A program made the position numbers and the translations under genes. The notes under the pieces were generated by a model. It saw nothing but the letters and a program-made list of their open reading frames with translations, had not been told where the DNA came from and ran no database searches. A DNA stretch of 11,124 nt from SG8-41 sp035259205. GTDB taxonomy: Bacteria > Pseudomonadota > Gammaproteobacteria > Burkholderiales > SG8-41. The DNA is taken from the NCBI GenBank assembly GCA_035259205.1, contig DATFWO010000405.1:1-11124 (forward strand), given 5' to 3'. Positions 5,828 to 11,124 of the stretch are shown piece by piece (the first letter of the stretch is position 1; each line of letters begins with the position of its first letter).

Positions 5828-6832
5828 ATGGCGCGAACTGCCCCGCGATATTCCTTTCACGATTTGCGTCCAGATCCGGGGAATTTTCTCGACGACGTGA
5901 TCGCCGGCTTCTCGCGTCCCCAGAAGGAGCTCCCGCCCAAGTATTTTTACGATGAGCGCGGCTCGGCGTTGTTCGAGGCCATCTGCGAGCTGCCGGAATA
6001 CTACCCGACCCGTACCGAGACCGCGATCATGCGACTGCGCTCGAAAGAGATCGCGGTGCGCCTCGGTCCGGGCTGCGCGCTGATCGAATTTGGCAGCGGC
6101 AACAGCCGCAAGACGCGCATACTTATCGGCGAGCTGGCGCCGGTTGCATACATTCCCATCGATATTGCGGCGGCGCAAGTCAAGGCCTCGTCCGCGGAGC
6201 TGGCGCGGACTTTTCCGGATCTCGCCGTGATCGCCGTATGTGCGGACTATTCGCAACCCTTCGCGCTCCCCGAATTGAACGGGGTGCATGCGCGACGCCG
6301 CGTCGTCTACTTTCCCGGATCAACGATCGGCAACTTTACGATCCCCGAGGCAACGGCCTTTCTGAAAAACGCCGGCGCGATCGCCGGTGCGGGAGGCGGG
6401 CTCTTGATCGGCGTCGATTTGAAGAAGGATGCGGTGCGGTTGAACGCGGCGTACAACGACGCGCAGGGCGTCACGGCCCAGTTCAACCTGAATCTTCTGG
6501 CGCGGATCAATCGCGAGCTCGGGGCCGATTTCGACCTCGACGTCTTCCGCCATCGCGCGTTCTACAATCCCGGGGCAGGCCGTATCGAGATGCACCTGGT
6601 GAGCGAGCGGGATCAGCAGGTGGGCATACGCGGTCACGTCTTCCGATTCCGGTCGGGGGAGACGATCCATACGGAGAATTCCTACAAGTATTCGGTGGCG
6701 GAATTCCAGGAGCTGGCGCGCGGCGCGGGACTCTCGCCCGAGGGGTACTGGACCGATCCGGACCAGCTGTTTGCGGTGCACTACCTGACCGCAGAGGCGC
6801 GCGACGGACGCCCCGCGCCGGGACGGCCATGA
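5828..6832 (+). CDS. egtD: EgtD-type L-histidine N-alpha-methyltransferase
   Basis: A 334-residue SAM-dependent methyltransferase of the EgtD family, which trimethylates the alpha-amino group of histidine to give hercynine, the first step to ergothioneine. SAM-binding features are EFGSGNSRKTR (87-97), YIPIDIA (108-114) and CADY (138-141). The positions matching the histidine-binding residues of mycobacterial EgtD are kept: N169 in PGSTIGNF, Y209 in AAYNDAQG, and E283/S285 in HTENSYKYS. That mapping is from memory of the family. ATG 5828 is preferred because GAGGAGG (5813-5819) sits 8 nt before it; an in-frame GTG at 5801 would lie upstream of that site. No egtB, the partner for sulfur insertion, is in the window. 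The stop overlaps the start of the Bug receptor gene (ATGA), so the two should be co-translated. Confidence 0.9.
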   Translation: MARTAPRYSFHDLRPDPGNFLDDVIAGFSRPQKELPPKYFYDERGSALFEAICELPEYYPTRTETAIMRLRSKEIAVRLGPGCALIEFGSGNSRKTRILIGELAPVAYIPIDIAAAQVKASSAELARTFPDLAVIAVCADYSQPFALPELNGVHARRRVVYFPGSTIGNFTIPEATAFLKNAGAIAGAGGGLLIGVDLKKDAVRLNAAYNDAQGVTAQFNLNLLARINRELGADFDLDVFRHRAFYNPGAGRIEMHLVSERDQQVGIRGHVFRFRSGETIHTENSYKYSVAEFQELARGAGLSPEGYWTDPDQLFAVHYLTAEARDGRPAPGRP

Positions 6833-7803
6833 TAGGAGCGCGTGCACTGCTGATACTCGCTGTTGCGGCAACAGCCGCCTCGACTGCGCAGGGCGCGGCC
6901 CGGGATTATCCGGAGCGGCCCGTCAGGCTGATCGTTGCCGTGCCGCCGGGCGGCGCCGCCGATTTCACGGCGCGCATCGTGGGTCAGAAATTGTCGGAAG
7001 CGTTCGGCCAGAACGTGGTGATCGAGAATCGCGCCGGGGCGGGTGGCACGATCGCAGCCGAAATGGCCGCCCGGGCAACGCCCGATGGCTATACGCTGCT
7101 CTGGTCTTCGGTTACGACGCACGGAGCGGGTCCCATGCTCTACGCGAGGCTCCCATACGACGCCATACGGGACTTCTCCCACGTCGGGCTGGCGGTAAGC
7201 CTGCCGATGATCGTAGTCGTGCATAATTCGGTGCCCGCCAGATCCGTGAAGGAACTGGTCGAGCTCGCCAAGGCAAAGCCCAACACCCTCAATTTTGCGT
7301 CTTCGAGCAGCGGCAGCCTGCCGCACCTCGTCGGCGAGCTCTTCAAGGCGCGCACGGGCGCGCCGATCACGCACGTTCCCTACAAAGGCAGCGGTCCGGC
7401 AGTCGTGGATCTGGCCGCGGGCAACGTGCAGGTGATGTTCGACGCGGTTCCTGCGCTGATCGGGCAGATCAAGGCGGGACGTTTGCGCGTGATCGGTTCG
7501 GTGGCGGCAAAGCGCTCCGAGCTCTTTCCGGATGCGCCGACCATGGCCGAGTTCGGCTATCCGGGTGTCGAGGGGGTGATCTGGTATGGCGTCTCGGGTC
7601 CCACGGGCATGCCGCATCCGGTGGTCAGGCGTTTGAACGGCGAACTCTCGAAGCTGCTGGCGCTGCCCGAGGTGAAGGAGCGCTTCGGCCAGCAGGGTGC
7701 GGTTCCCACGCCGATGACGCCGGAAGAGTACACGTTGTTCATCAAGGCCGAGCAGGCGAAATGGGGGCCCATAGTCAAGGCGACCGGCGCCAGGGCGGAT
7801 TGA
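6829..7803 (+). CDS. Bug/TctC-family periplasmic solute-binding receptor
   Basis: A 324-residue exported binding protein of the Bug (tripartite tricarboxylate receptor, TctC) family. A signal peptide covers about residues 1-23, then comes the family opening YPERPVRLIVAVPPGG with PPGGAADFTAR (39-49). Later family landmarks are ENRAGAGG (66-73), THVPYKG (181-187) and the AGNVQVMFDAVPAL segment (197-210). These receptors bind small carboxylates or similar solutes and feed TctA/TctB-type importers or act as sensor partners; the ligand cannot be read from sequence. ATG 6829 overlaps the egtD stop, and no strong Shine-Dalgarno is visible, consistent with coupling. No tctA or tctB gene is in the window. 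Length is normal for the family. Confidence 0.94.
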   Translation: MIGARALLILAVAATAASTAQGAARDYPERPVRLIVAVPPGGAADFTARIVGQKLSEAFGQNVVIENRAGAGGTIAAEMAARATPDGYTLLWSSVTTHGAGPMLYARLPYDAIRDFSHVGLAVSLPMIVVVHNSVPARSVKELVELAKAKPNTLNFASSSSGSLPHLVGELFKARTGAPITHVPYKGSGPAVVDLAAGNVQVMFDAVPALIGQIKAGRLRVIGSVAAKRSELFPDAPTMAEFGYPGVEGVIWYGVSGPTGMPHPVVRRLNGELSKLLALPEVKERFGQQGAVPTPMTPEEYTLFIKAEQAKWGPIVKATGARAD

Positions 7804-7866
7804 CCGCGCACCGAATCCGCCACAATCACGCTTCCCCGGTGCTAATCAAAGTATGGACTTTTGTGC

Positions 7867-7881
7867 CAGCTCGTTGAGCTG
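7867..7881 (+). other. Small hairpin in the Bug-MFS gap
   Basis: CAGCTC-GTT-GAGCTG gives a perfect 6-bp stem with a 3-nt loop. No T-run follows directly, so it is at best a weak terminator. Apart from this and the promoter at 7935-7964, nothing is recognised in 7804-8038. Confidence 0.3.
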
Positions 7882-7934
7882 CTCGAACCGCTTCTTTCAG
7901 AATTTTCCCAGAGAAAACACCCACGGCCGGGACT

Positions 7935-7964
7935 TTGTCTAATGGCCACTATATAGACTATTAT
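7935..7964 (+). promoter_or_regulatory. Probable promoter of the MFS gene with internal dyad
   Basis: TTGTCT (7935-7940, 4/6 match) and TATTAT (7959-7964, 5/6 match) are 18 bp apart, predicting a start near 7971 and a leader of about 68 nt. Within the spacer lies an inverted repeat GTCTA-N12-TAGAC (7937-7958), placed where a repressor would block polymerase. Confidence 0.5.
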
Positions 7965-8038
7965 CCGCCGAACGCTGATCCGCGCTAGAATCCGCAACGT
8001 TAATCTCACACGCCGCATGCCGCGGCACGTCCTTTTCA

Positions 8039-9217
8039 ATGGTGATTTACCTGATCGTGCTGACCTGCGTGCTGACCCATGCGGGCTTCGGCGGCGCGAA
8101 GGTCGTTTTGCCCCTGTACGCCCTCAGCCTGGGTGTAGATGCTTTTTCGGTCGGCGTCATCATGGCGCTGTGGGCGCTGTGCCCCATGCTGATCGCGCTC
8201 TACGTCGGCAAGCTGGTCGATCGCATCGGCCCGCGCAAACCGATGCTGTGGGGCACGATCGGGGTGCTCCTCGCGCTGCTTCTGCCGTACGTCTTCCCCG
8301 GCGTCGCCCCGCTGTACGTGATGGCGCTGGTGGTCGGTACGGCGTTTCAGTTTTTCTTCGTTCCGACACAGGGCATCACCGGCGCACTGGGGGGCGCCGC
8401 CGACCGTGCGCGCAACTACTCGCTGCTCTCGATCGGTTTCTCGATTGCGTCTTTTCTGGGGCCGCTCATCGCAGGTTTCTCGATCGACTACCTCGGCCAC
8501 CGCAATGCGTACCTGGTGCTCGCGGCCGGGCCGCTCGCCGCCGTCATTGTGCTCTGGTTCAAGGGAAACCTGCTGCCGCGCGCCGCGATTCCCGCGGGCA
8601 AGGACACGAAGAAATCCAGCTCCTTCGACCTGCTGCGCAACGTAAAGCTCCGCGATGCGATCGTGGCGAGCTCGTTGATCTCCATCGCCTGGGACCTCTA
8701 TTCGTTTTACTTTCCGATCTACGGCCACTCGATCGGGCTATCGGCGTCGGCGATCGGCTCCATCATCAGCACATTTGCGCTCGCGGTTTTCGCGATTCGC
8801 GTAGCGTTGCCGCGGCTCATGAAGATGTACAGCGAATTCGAGGTCCTGCTCTACGCGATCGGATTCGCCGGGGCGGTATTCATCCTCTTTCCGTTTTTCG
8901 AGAATCCCTACCTGCTTGCCGGAGCCTCGTTCCTGCTGGGGCTGGGTTGCGGTGTCGGCCAGCCGATGTCGATGTCCCTGATCTATGGCCTCTCCCCGCC
9001 CGGGCGGGCTTCCGAGAGCGCCGGACTGCGCGTGATGTTCAACCACTTCACGCATCTCGTGGTGCCCATCGCGTTCGGCGGACTGGGTACCATGTTCGGT
9101 TTCGCGCCGGTTTTCATTGCCTGCTCCTCCATGCTGGTCGGGGGGGCTTGTTACGGGCACATCTCCGTGCGCAAGGCCGCACGGCCGGCTGTTTTGAAAC
9201 CGCAGACCAGGGATTAG
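8039..9217 (+). CDS. MFS transporter, 12 membrane segments
   Basis: A 392-residue inner-membrane permease with about twelve hydrophobic segments and the MFS loop 2-3 motif A, GKLVDRIGPRK (57-67). A central hydrophilic loop (about 178-200) separates the two six-helix halves, and a basic tail follows the last helix. Related genes are usually annotated as drug or metabolite efflux MFS proteins; the substrate cannot be inferred. ATG 8039 is the only ATG, GTG or TTG in this frame after the in-frame stop at 7976-7978. No clear Shine-Dalgarno precedes it, so initiation may be weak. A longer overlapping plus-frame reading (8017-10134) is a shadow caused by high GC. The last codons lie in the G-rich repeat at 9210-9232. 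The gene converges on the hydrolase gene with 17 bp between the stops. Confidence 0.9.
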   Translation: MVIYLIVLTCVLTHAGFGGAKVVLPLYALSLGVDAFSVGVIMALWALCPMLIALYVGKLVDRIGPRKPMLWGTIGVLLALLLPYVFPGVAPLYVMALVVGTAFQFFFVPTQGITGALGGAADRARNYSLLSIGFSIASFLGPLIAGFSIDYLGHRNAYLVLAAGPLAAVIVLWFKGNLLPRAAIPAGKDTKKSSSFDLLRNVKLRDAIVASSLISIAWDLYSFYFPIYGHSIGLSASAIGSIISTFALAVFAIRVALPRLMKMYSEFEVLLYAIGFAGAVFILFPFFENPYLLAGASFLLGLGCGVGQPMSMSLIYGLSPPGRASESAGLRVMFNHFTHLVVPIAFGGLGTMFGFAPVFIACSSMLVGGACYGHISVRKAARPAVLKPQTRD

Positions 9218-9232
9218 GGACCGGGAACTGGG
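9210..9232 (+). repeat. Four-run G-quadruplex motif at the MFS gene end
   Basis: Four GGG runs start at 9210, 9217, 9223 and 9230 with loops ATTA, ACC and AACT, fitting G3-N(1-7) four times. It includes the MFS stop codon (TAG, 9215-9217) and ends 3 nt before the hydrolase stop at 9235. The units (GGGATTA, GGGACC, GGGAACT) resemble degenerate forms of the minus-strand heptads at 1911-1952. Confidence 0.7.
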
Positions 9233-9234
9233 CT

Positions 9235-10023
9235 TCAGCGGGCGACGCGACTCAGAAACGCCGTCATCGTGTCGTTGAAAACCTGCTCCTGCTCGATGTT
9301 CGAGAGGTGGGCGGCGGAGGGGATGATCTTCAATTCCGAACCGGGGAGATTCTGCTGTATCGTGCGCGCCGCTTCCGGCGGTGTGCCGTGGTCGTCCTCA
9401 CCGACCAGGACCAGCGCCGGGCAGTTGATCTCCTTCAACCGGTCAAGATAGTCCACCTTGGAGATCGCATGGCAGCAGCCGACGAAGCCCGCAACCGGCG
9501 TTGCGCGGATGTCCTTGCCGATGCGCTCCATGACGTCGGCGCGCGCCTTGCGGTAGGGCTCCGTGAACCAGCGGGCAAGCGTGCTCTCGACCAGCGCCGC
9601 CATGCCTTTTTCCTGCGCGGTCTTGATGCGGTCGCCCCACATCTGTGCCGCGTCGGGCGGTCGCCGGCTGGTGGTGTCCGCGAGCACCATGCTCTGGAAC
9701 ACGCCCGGATACTTGAGCGCGAAAGCCTGGGCGATCATCCCGCCCATAGACAGCCCGGCCCAATGCGTTTTCCTGATGCCGAGGGTGTCGAGCAGCCCCT
9801 TCACATCGTCGGCGAGCTGCTCGAGCGTGTACTCACCCTCGGGTGCGCTCGACTGGCCGTGGCCGCGCGTGTCGAAACGCAAGACCTTGTACTTCCCGAT
9901 GAGCGCCTTCATCTGGGGATCCCACATGTGCAGGTTGCACGCGAGCGAATGGCTCATCGTGAGCCACGGGCCGCTGCCTTCGATTTCGTAGTGGATGTCG
10001 ATGCCGTTGGCTTTGATTTTCAT
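9235..10023 (-). CDS. Alpha/beta hydrolase, 3-oxoadipate enol-lactonase-like
   Basis: A 262-residue cytoplasmic alpha/beta-hydrolase fold enzyme. The nucleophile elbow is G90-L-S92-M-G94, the acid is D211 in VGEDDHGTP and the base H239 in SAAHLSNIE, so the catalytic triad is complete. The oxyanion region is SHSLACNLHMWD (24-35), and FDTRGHGQSS (50-59) is typical. Spacing, GLSMGGMIAQ and the GEDDxGTPP segment resemble PcaD (3-oxoadipate enol-lactonase), but no other beta-ketoadipate pathway gene is in the window, so substrate assignment is uncertain and another esterase or lactonase is possible. ATG 10023 is chosen because MKIKANGIDIHYE is the usual family opening; the open frame to 10107 adds 28 residues with no family character. 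No strong Shine-Dalgarno is seen. It is convergent with the MFS gene and divergent from the EF-hand gene. Confidence 0.9.
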   Translation of the reverse strand: MKIKANGIDIHYEIEGSGPWLTMSHSLACNLHMWDPQMKALIGKYKVLRFDTRGHGQSSAPEGEYTLEQLADDVKGLLDTLGIRKTHWAGLSMGGMIAQAFALKYPGVFQSMVLADTTSRRPPDAAQMWGDRIKTAQEKGMAALVESTLARWFTEPYRKARADVMERIGKDIRATPVAGFVGCCHAISKVDYLDRLKEINCPALVLVGEDDHGTPPEAARTIQQNLPGSELKIIPSAAHLSNIEQEQVFNDTMTAFLSRVAR

Positions 10024-10059
10024 GGTTATTACTCGTGGGCAGAGTGGCTGATGGCGGCG

Positions 10060-10065
10060 AGTATA
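10060..10065 (-). promoter_or_regulatory. Possible -10 element for the hydrolase gene
   Basis: On the minus strand TATACT (5/6 match to TATAAT) lies about 37 nt before the hydrolase ATG, predicting a leader of about 30 nt. No good -35 is found 16-18 bp upstream of it. Confidence 0.35.
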
Positions 10066-10086
10066 GCCCAATGCGAGGGGAAACCT

Positions 10087-10115
10087 TTGAGCGCGTGGCG
10101 GGCCCAACCTGTTAT
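10087..10115 (+). promoter_or_regulatory. Possible weak promoter of the EF-hand gene
   Basis: TTGAGC (10087-10092) and TGTTAT (10110-10115) each match consensus at 4 of 6 positions and are 17 bp apart, about 31 nt before the EF-hand start codon. Confidence 0.3.
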
Positions 10116-10146
10116 GGGTCTCGACCGTACTTGAAGGAGCAGGTCC

Positions 10147-10434
10147 ATGAGAATGCGTATAGTGGTTGCTGCTTTACTGGCAGCATTTTCTTCCCTGACG
10201 GCGGCCGACGATAAAGCAGACTACAATCGCCGCGCAGCGGCGGCCGACGCCGCAGCCTTCACCCAGCTTGACCGCGACGGCAACCGCGCGCTCACGCCGG
10301 ACGAGGTCAGGTCCGATCTCAATTTCGGGCCCCGCTTCGACGACGCCGACGTGAACCGCGATGGCGTAATAACCGCCGAGGAAATGCGCCGCTATCTCGA
10401 GCAAACCTATGGCACGCCCGTGGCAGAAAAGTAA
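10147..10434 (+). CDS. Small exported EF-hand calcium-binding protein
   Basis: A 95-residue protein with a signal peptide (about residues 1-20, ending SSLTAA), so probably periplasmic. It has one EF-hand pair: loop 1 at 42-53 (DRDGNRALTPDE), which has R rather than G at loop position 6, and loop 2 at 68-79 (DVNRDGVITAEE), which is canonical with D68, N70, D72, G73 and E79. Loop 1 may bind weakly. The likely role is calcium binding or sensing in the periplasm; no partner is apparent. A good ribosome site AAGGAG (10134-10139) sits 7 nt before ATG 10147. It is divergent from the hydrolase gene, and groES lies downstream with its own promoter. Such small EF-hand proteins are common in proteobacteria and mostly uncharacterised. 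Confidence 0.85.
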   Translation: MRMRIVVAALLAAFSSLTAADDKADYNRRAAAADAAAFTQLDRDGNRALTPDEVRSDLNFGPRFDDADVNRDGVITAEEMRRYLEQTYGTPVAEK

Positions 10435-10494
10435 AAGCTTTGTAAAACAACAGAGTAGATCAGGCATAGTCGGGCGGCGCGGCGTTGTCGTGGG

Positions 10495-10525
10495 CCCTTG
10501 AAATAGATCGGTTTTAACCCAATGT
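10495..10525 (+). promoter_or_regulatory. Sigma-32 (heat shock) promoter of groES-groEL
   Basis: CCCTTGAAA (10495-10503) and CCCAATGT (10518-10525) are 14 bp apart. The sigma-32 consensus is CTTGAAA, 13-15 bp, CCCCATNT, so only one -10 position differs. Transcription should start near 10532, giving a leader of about 58 nt. No CIRCE repeat (HrcA site) is seen. Confidence 0.85.
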
Positions 10526-10536
10526 CCGCCTTGGGT
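10517..10536. promoter_or_regulatory. Dyad ACCCAA-N8-TTGGGT over the groES -10 and start site
   Basis: A perfect 6-bp inverted repeat with an 8-bp spacer covers the sigma-32 -10 element and the predicted transcription start. The position would suit a repressor site; it may also be chance. Confidence 0.35.
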
Positions 10537-10553
10537 CGGCGGTTCTCGCCGAC
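10535..10553 (+). other. 5' leader hairpin of the groES-groEL mRNA
   Basis: GTCGGCG pairs perfectly with CGCCGAC around the 5-nt loop GTTCT. It begins within a few nucleotides of the predicted transcript start and ends 36 nt before the groES start codon, so it would protect the 5' end of the mRNA without covering the ribosome site AGAGGAG (10575-10581). Confidence 0.55.
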
Positions 10554-10589
10554 TACGTACACTTTGGTTCCGACAGAGGAGCGATAGTC

Positions 10590-10883
10590 ATGAAGATTCG
10601 TCCATTACACGACCGCATTATCGTCAAGCGGTTGGAGGAAGAGCGCAAGACCGCATCCGGGATCGTCATACCCGATACGGCAGCTGAAAAACCCGACCAG
10701 GGAGAGGTCGTCGCCATCGGCAAGGGCAAGCTGCTGGAAGATGGCAAGATCCGCCCGCTGGACGTCAAGGTCGGCGACAGGATTCTGTTCGGCAAATACT
10801 CGGGTCAAACGGTCAAGGTCAAGGGTGACGAGCTGCTCGTGATGCGTGAGGAAGACGTCATGGGCGTGCTGGAAGCCGCTTGA
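10590..10883 (+). CDS. groES: Co-chaperonin GroES (HSP10)
   Basis: A 97-residue co-chaperonin, the usual length. It forms the heptameric lid that closes the GroEL folding chamber in the cytoplasm. The opening MKIRPLHDRIIVKR is the family signature. The mobile loop (about 16-34) carries the GroEL-binding tripeptide I25-V26-I27, and the roof-loop region (about 45-58) and the C-terminal MREEDVMGVLE are typical of proteobacteria. ATG 10590 follows AGAGGAG (10575-10581) at 8 nt. It is the first gene of a groES-groEL operon behind a sigma-32 type promoter at 10495-10525. Confidence 0.98.
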   Translation: MKIRPLHDRIIVKRLEEERKTASGIVIPDTAAEKPDQGEVVAIGKGKLLEDGKIRPLDVKVGDRILFGKYSGQTVKVKGDELLVMREEDVMGVLEAA

Positions 10884-10902
10884 GAAAATACCAGTAACCA
10901 AC

Positions 10903-10958
10903 GGGGAGTTTTTTCTTGTGCTCCCCTGACACGGCCGCCGCACAGTTTTCGGCAGCCG
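10903..10958 (+). other. Two hairpins between groES and groEL
   Basis: Hairpin 1 is GGGGAG (10903-10908) with CTCCCC (10921-10926) around a T-rich 12-nt loop. Hairpin 2 pairs 10932-10939 with 10951-10958 (7 of 8 pairs, loop 11 nt) and ends 11 nt before the groEL ribosome site GGAGGT (10970-10975). Neither is followed by a T-run, so they are more likely RNA stability or processing elements than terminators. Confidence 0.45.
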
Positions 10959-10983
10959 CTTAAGTAATCGGAGGTAAACAACT

Positions 10984-11124
10984 ATGGCAGCGAAAGACGT
11001 CAAGTTTCACGATAGCGCCCGCAACCGGATCGTGGCGGGGGTGAACATACTGGCCGATGCGGTGAAGGTGACCCTGGGGCCGAAGGGCCGCAACGTGGTG
11101 CTGGAGCGCTCGTTTGGGGCGCCC
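10984..11124 (+). CDS. groEL: Chaperonin GroEL (HSP60), 5' part, cut by window end
   Basis: The first 47 codons of the 60-kDa chaperonin, running off the right edge in frame. The N-terminus MAAKDVKFHDSARNR continues into VTLGPKGRNVVLERSFGAP, which contains the conserved LGPKGRNV of the ATP-binding equatorial domain. ATG 10984 follows GGAGGT (10970-10975) at 8 nt. The gene lies 100 bp after groES in the usual order; both should share the sigma-32 promoter. The rest of the protein cannot be judged from this window. Confidence 0.98.
   Translation, partial: MAAKDVKFHDSARNRIVAGVNILADAVKVTLGPKGRNVVLERSFGAP

Noticed and set aside
6238..6828. N-terminal extension of the Bug receptor frame back into egtD
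   Set aside because: The extra residues are egtD read in another frame, and the receptor has a clean signal peptide starting at ATG 6829.
8017..10134. 705-codon plus-strand open frame
   Set aside because: It runs over the MFS gene in another frame and then antisense to the hydrolase. The translation is rich in R, A, G and H with no domain, whereas both underlying genes show clear family motifs.
10435..10589. CIRCE element before groES
   Set aside because: No TTAGCACTC-N9-GAGTGCTAA or close variant; only the sigma-32 type promoter and the unrelated dyad are present.
1..11124. CRISPR array, tRNA or rRNA genes
   Set aside because: No regularly spaced repeats with unique spacers, no tRNA cloverleaf with T-arm motif and no rRNA core sequence noticed on either strand.

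Overview
The window looks like GC-rich betaproteobacterial chromosome (Burkholderiales or Nitrosomonadales type). The grounds are a Bug/TctC-type solute receptor, a TctD/TctE-type two-component pair, an Atm1-type ABC exporter, an EgtD-type histidine methyltransferase, and a groES-groEL operon behind a sigma-32 type promoter. This placement is inferred from gene content and protein sequence; no search was run.

Layout. 1-1868: Atm1/HMT1-family ABC exporter (+). 1869-1959: convergent gap with a heptanucleotide tandem array. 1960-4009: histidine kinase and response regulator on the minus strand, overlapping by 8 bp. 4010-4781: a 772-bp gap with no convincing protein gene but dense structure. It holds a 266-bp element with 26-bp terminal inverted repeats whose interior folds almost completely, an AT-rich dyad, an 11-bp-spaced direct repeat placed like an OmpR/PhoB-class regulator box in front of a -10, and a strong intrinsic terminator 160 bp further on. 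The last two bracket an unannotated small RNA candidate (about 4470-4632). 4782-5687: PBP7-type D-Ala-D-Ala endopeptidase with a TTG start. 5828-7803: egtD and a Bug-type periplasmic receptor joined by an ATGA overlap. 8039-9217: MFS transporter. 9235-10023: alpha/beta hydrolase on the minus strand, convergent with the MFS gene; a four-run G-quadruplex motif lies across the end of the MFS gene. 10147-10434: small exported EF-hand protein. 10495-11124: sigma-32 type promoter, groES and the first 47 codons of groEL.

How the parts may work together. The protein genes are mostly ordinary housekeeping and accessory functions in short transcription units. The most unusual region is 4010-4781. The response regulator is transcribed away from the predicted small RNA, and the box in front of that RNA has the spacing used by this regulator class. 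The RNA carries a CU-rich stretch between two hairpins that is complementary to the ribosome binding site of the next gene, the cell-wall endopeptidase. A plausible model (inference) is that the two-component system controls the RNA and that the mobile-looking element later inserted between them, widening the gap from about 155 to about 420 bp. No computation supports this; the checks are listed in the findings.
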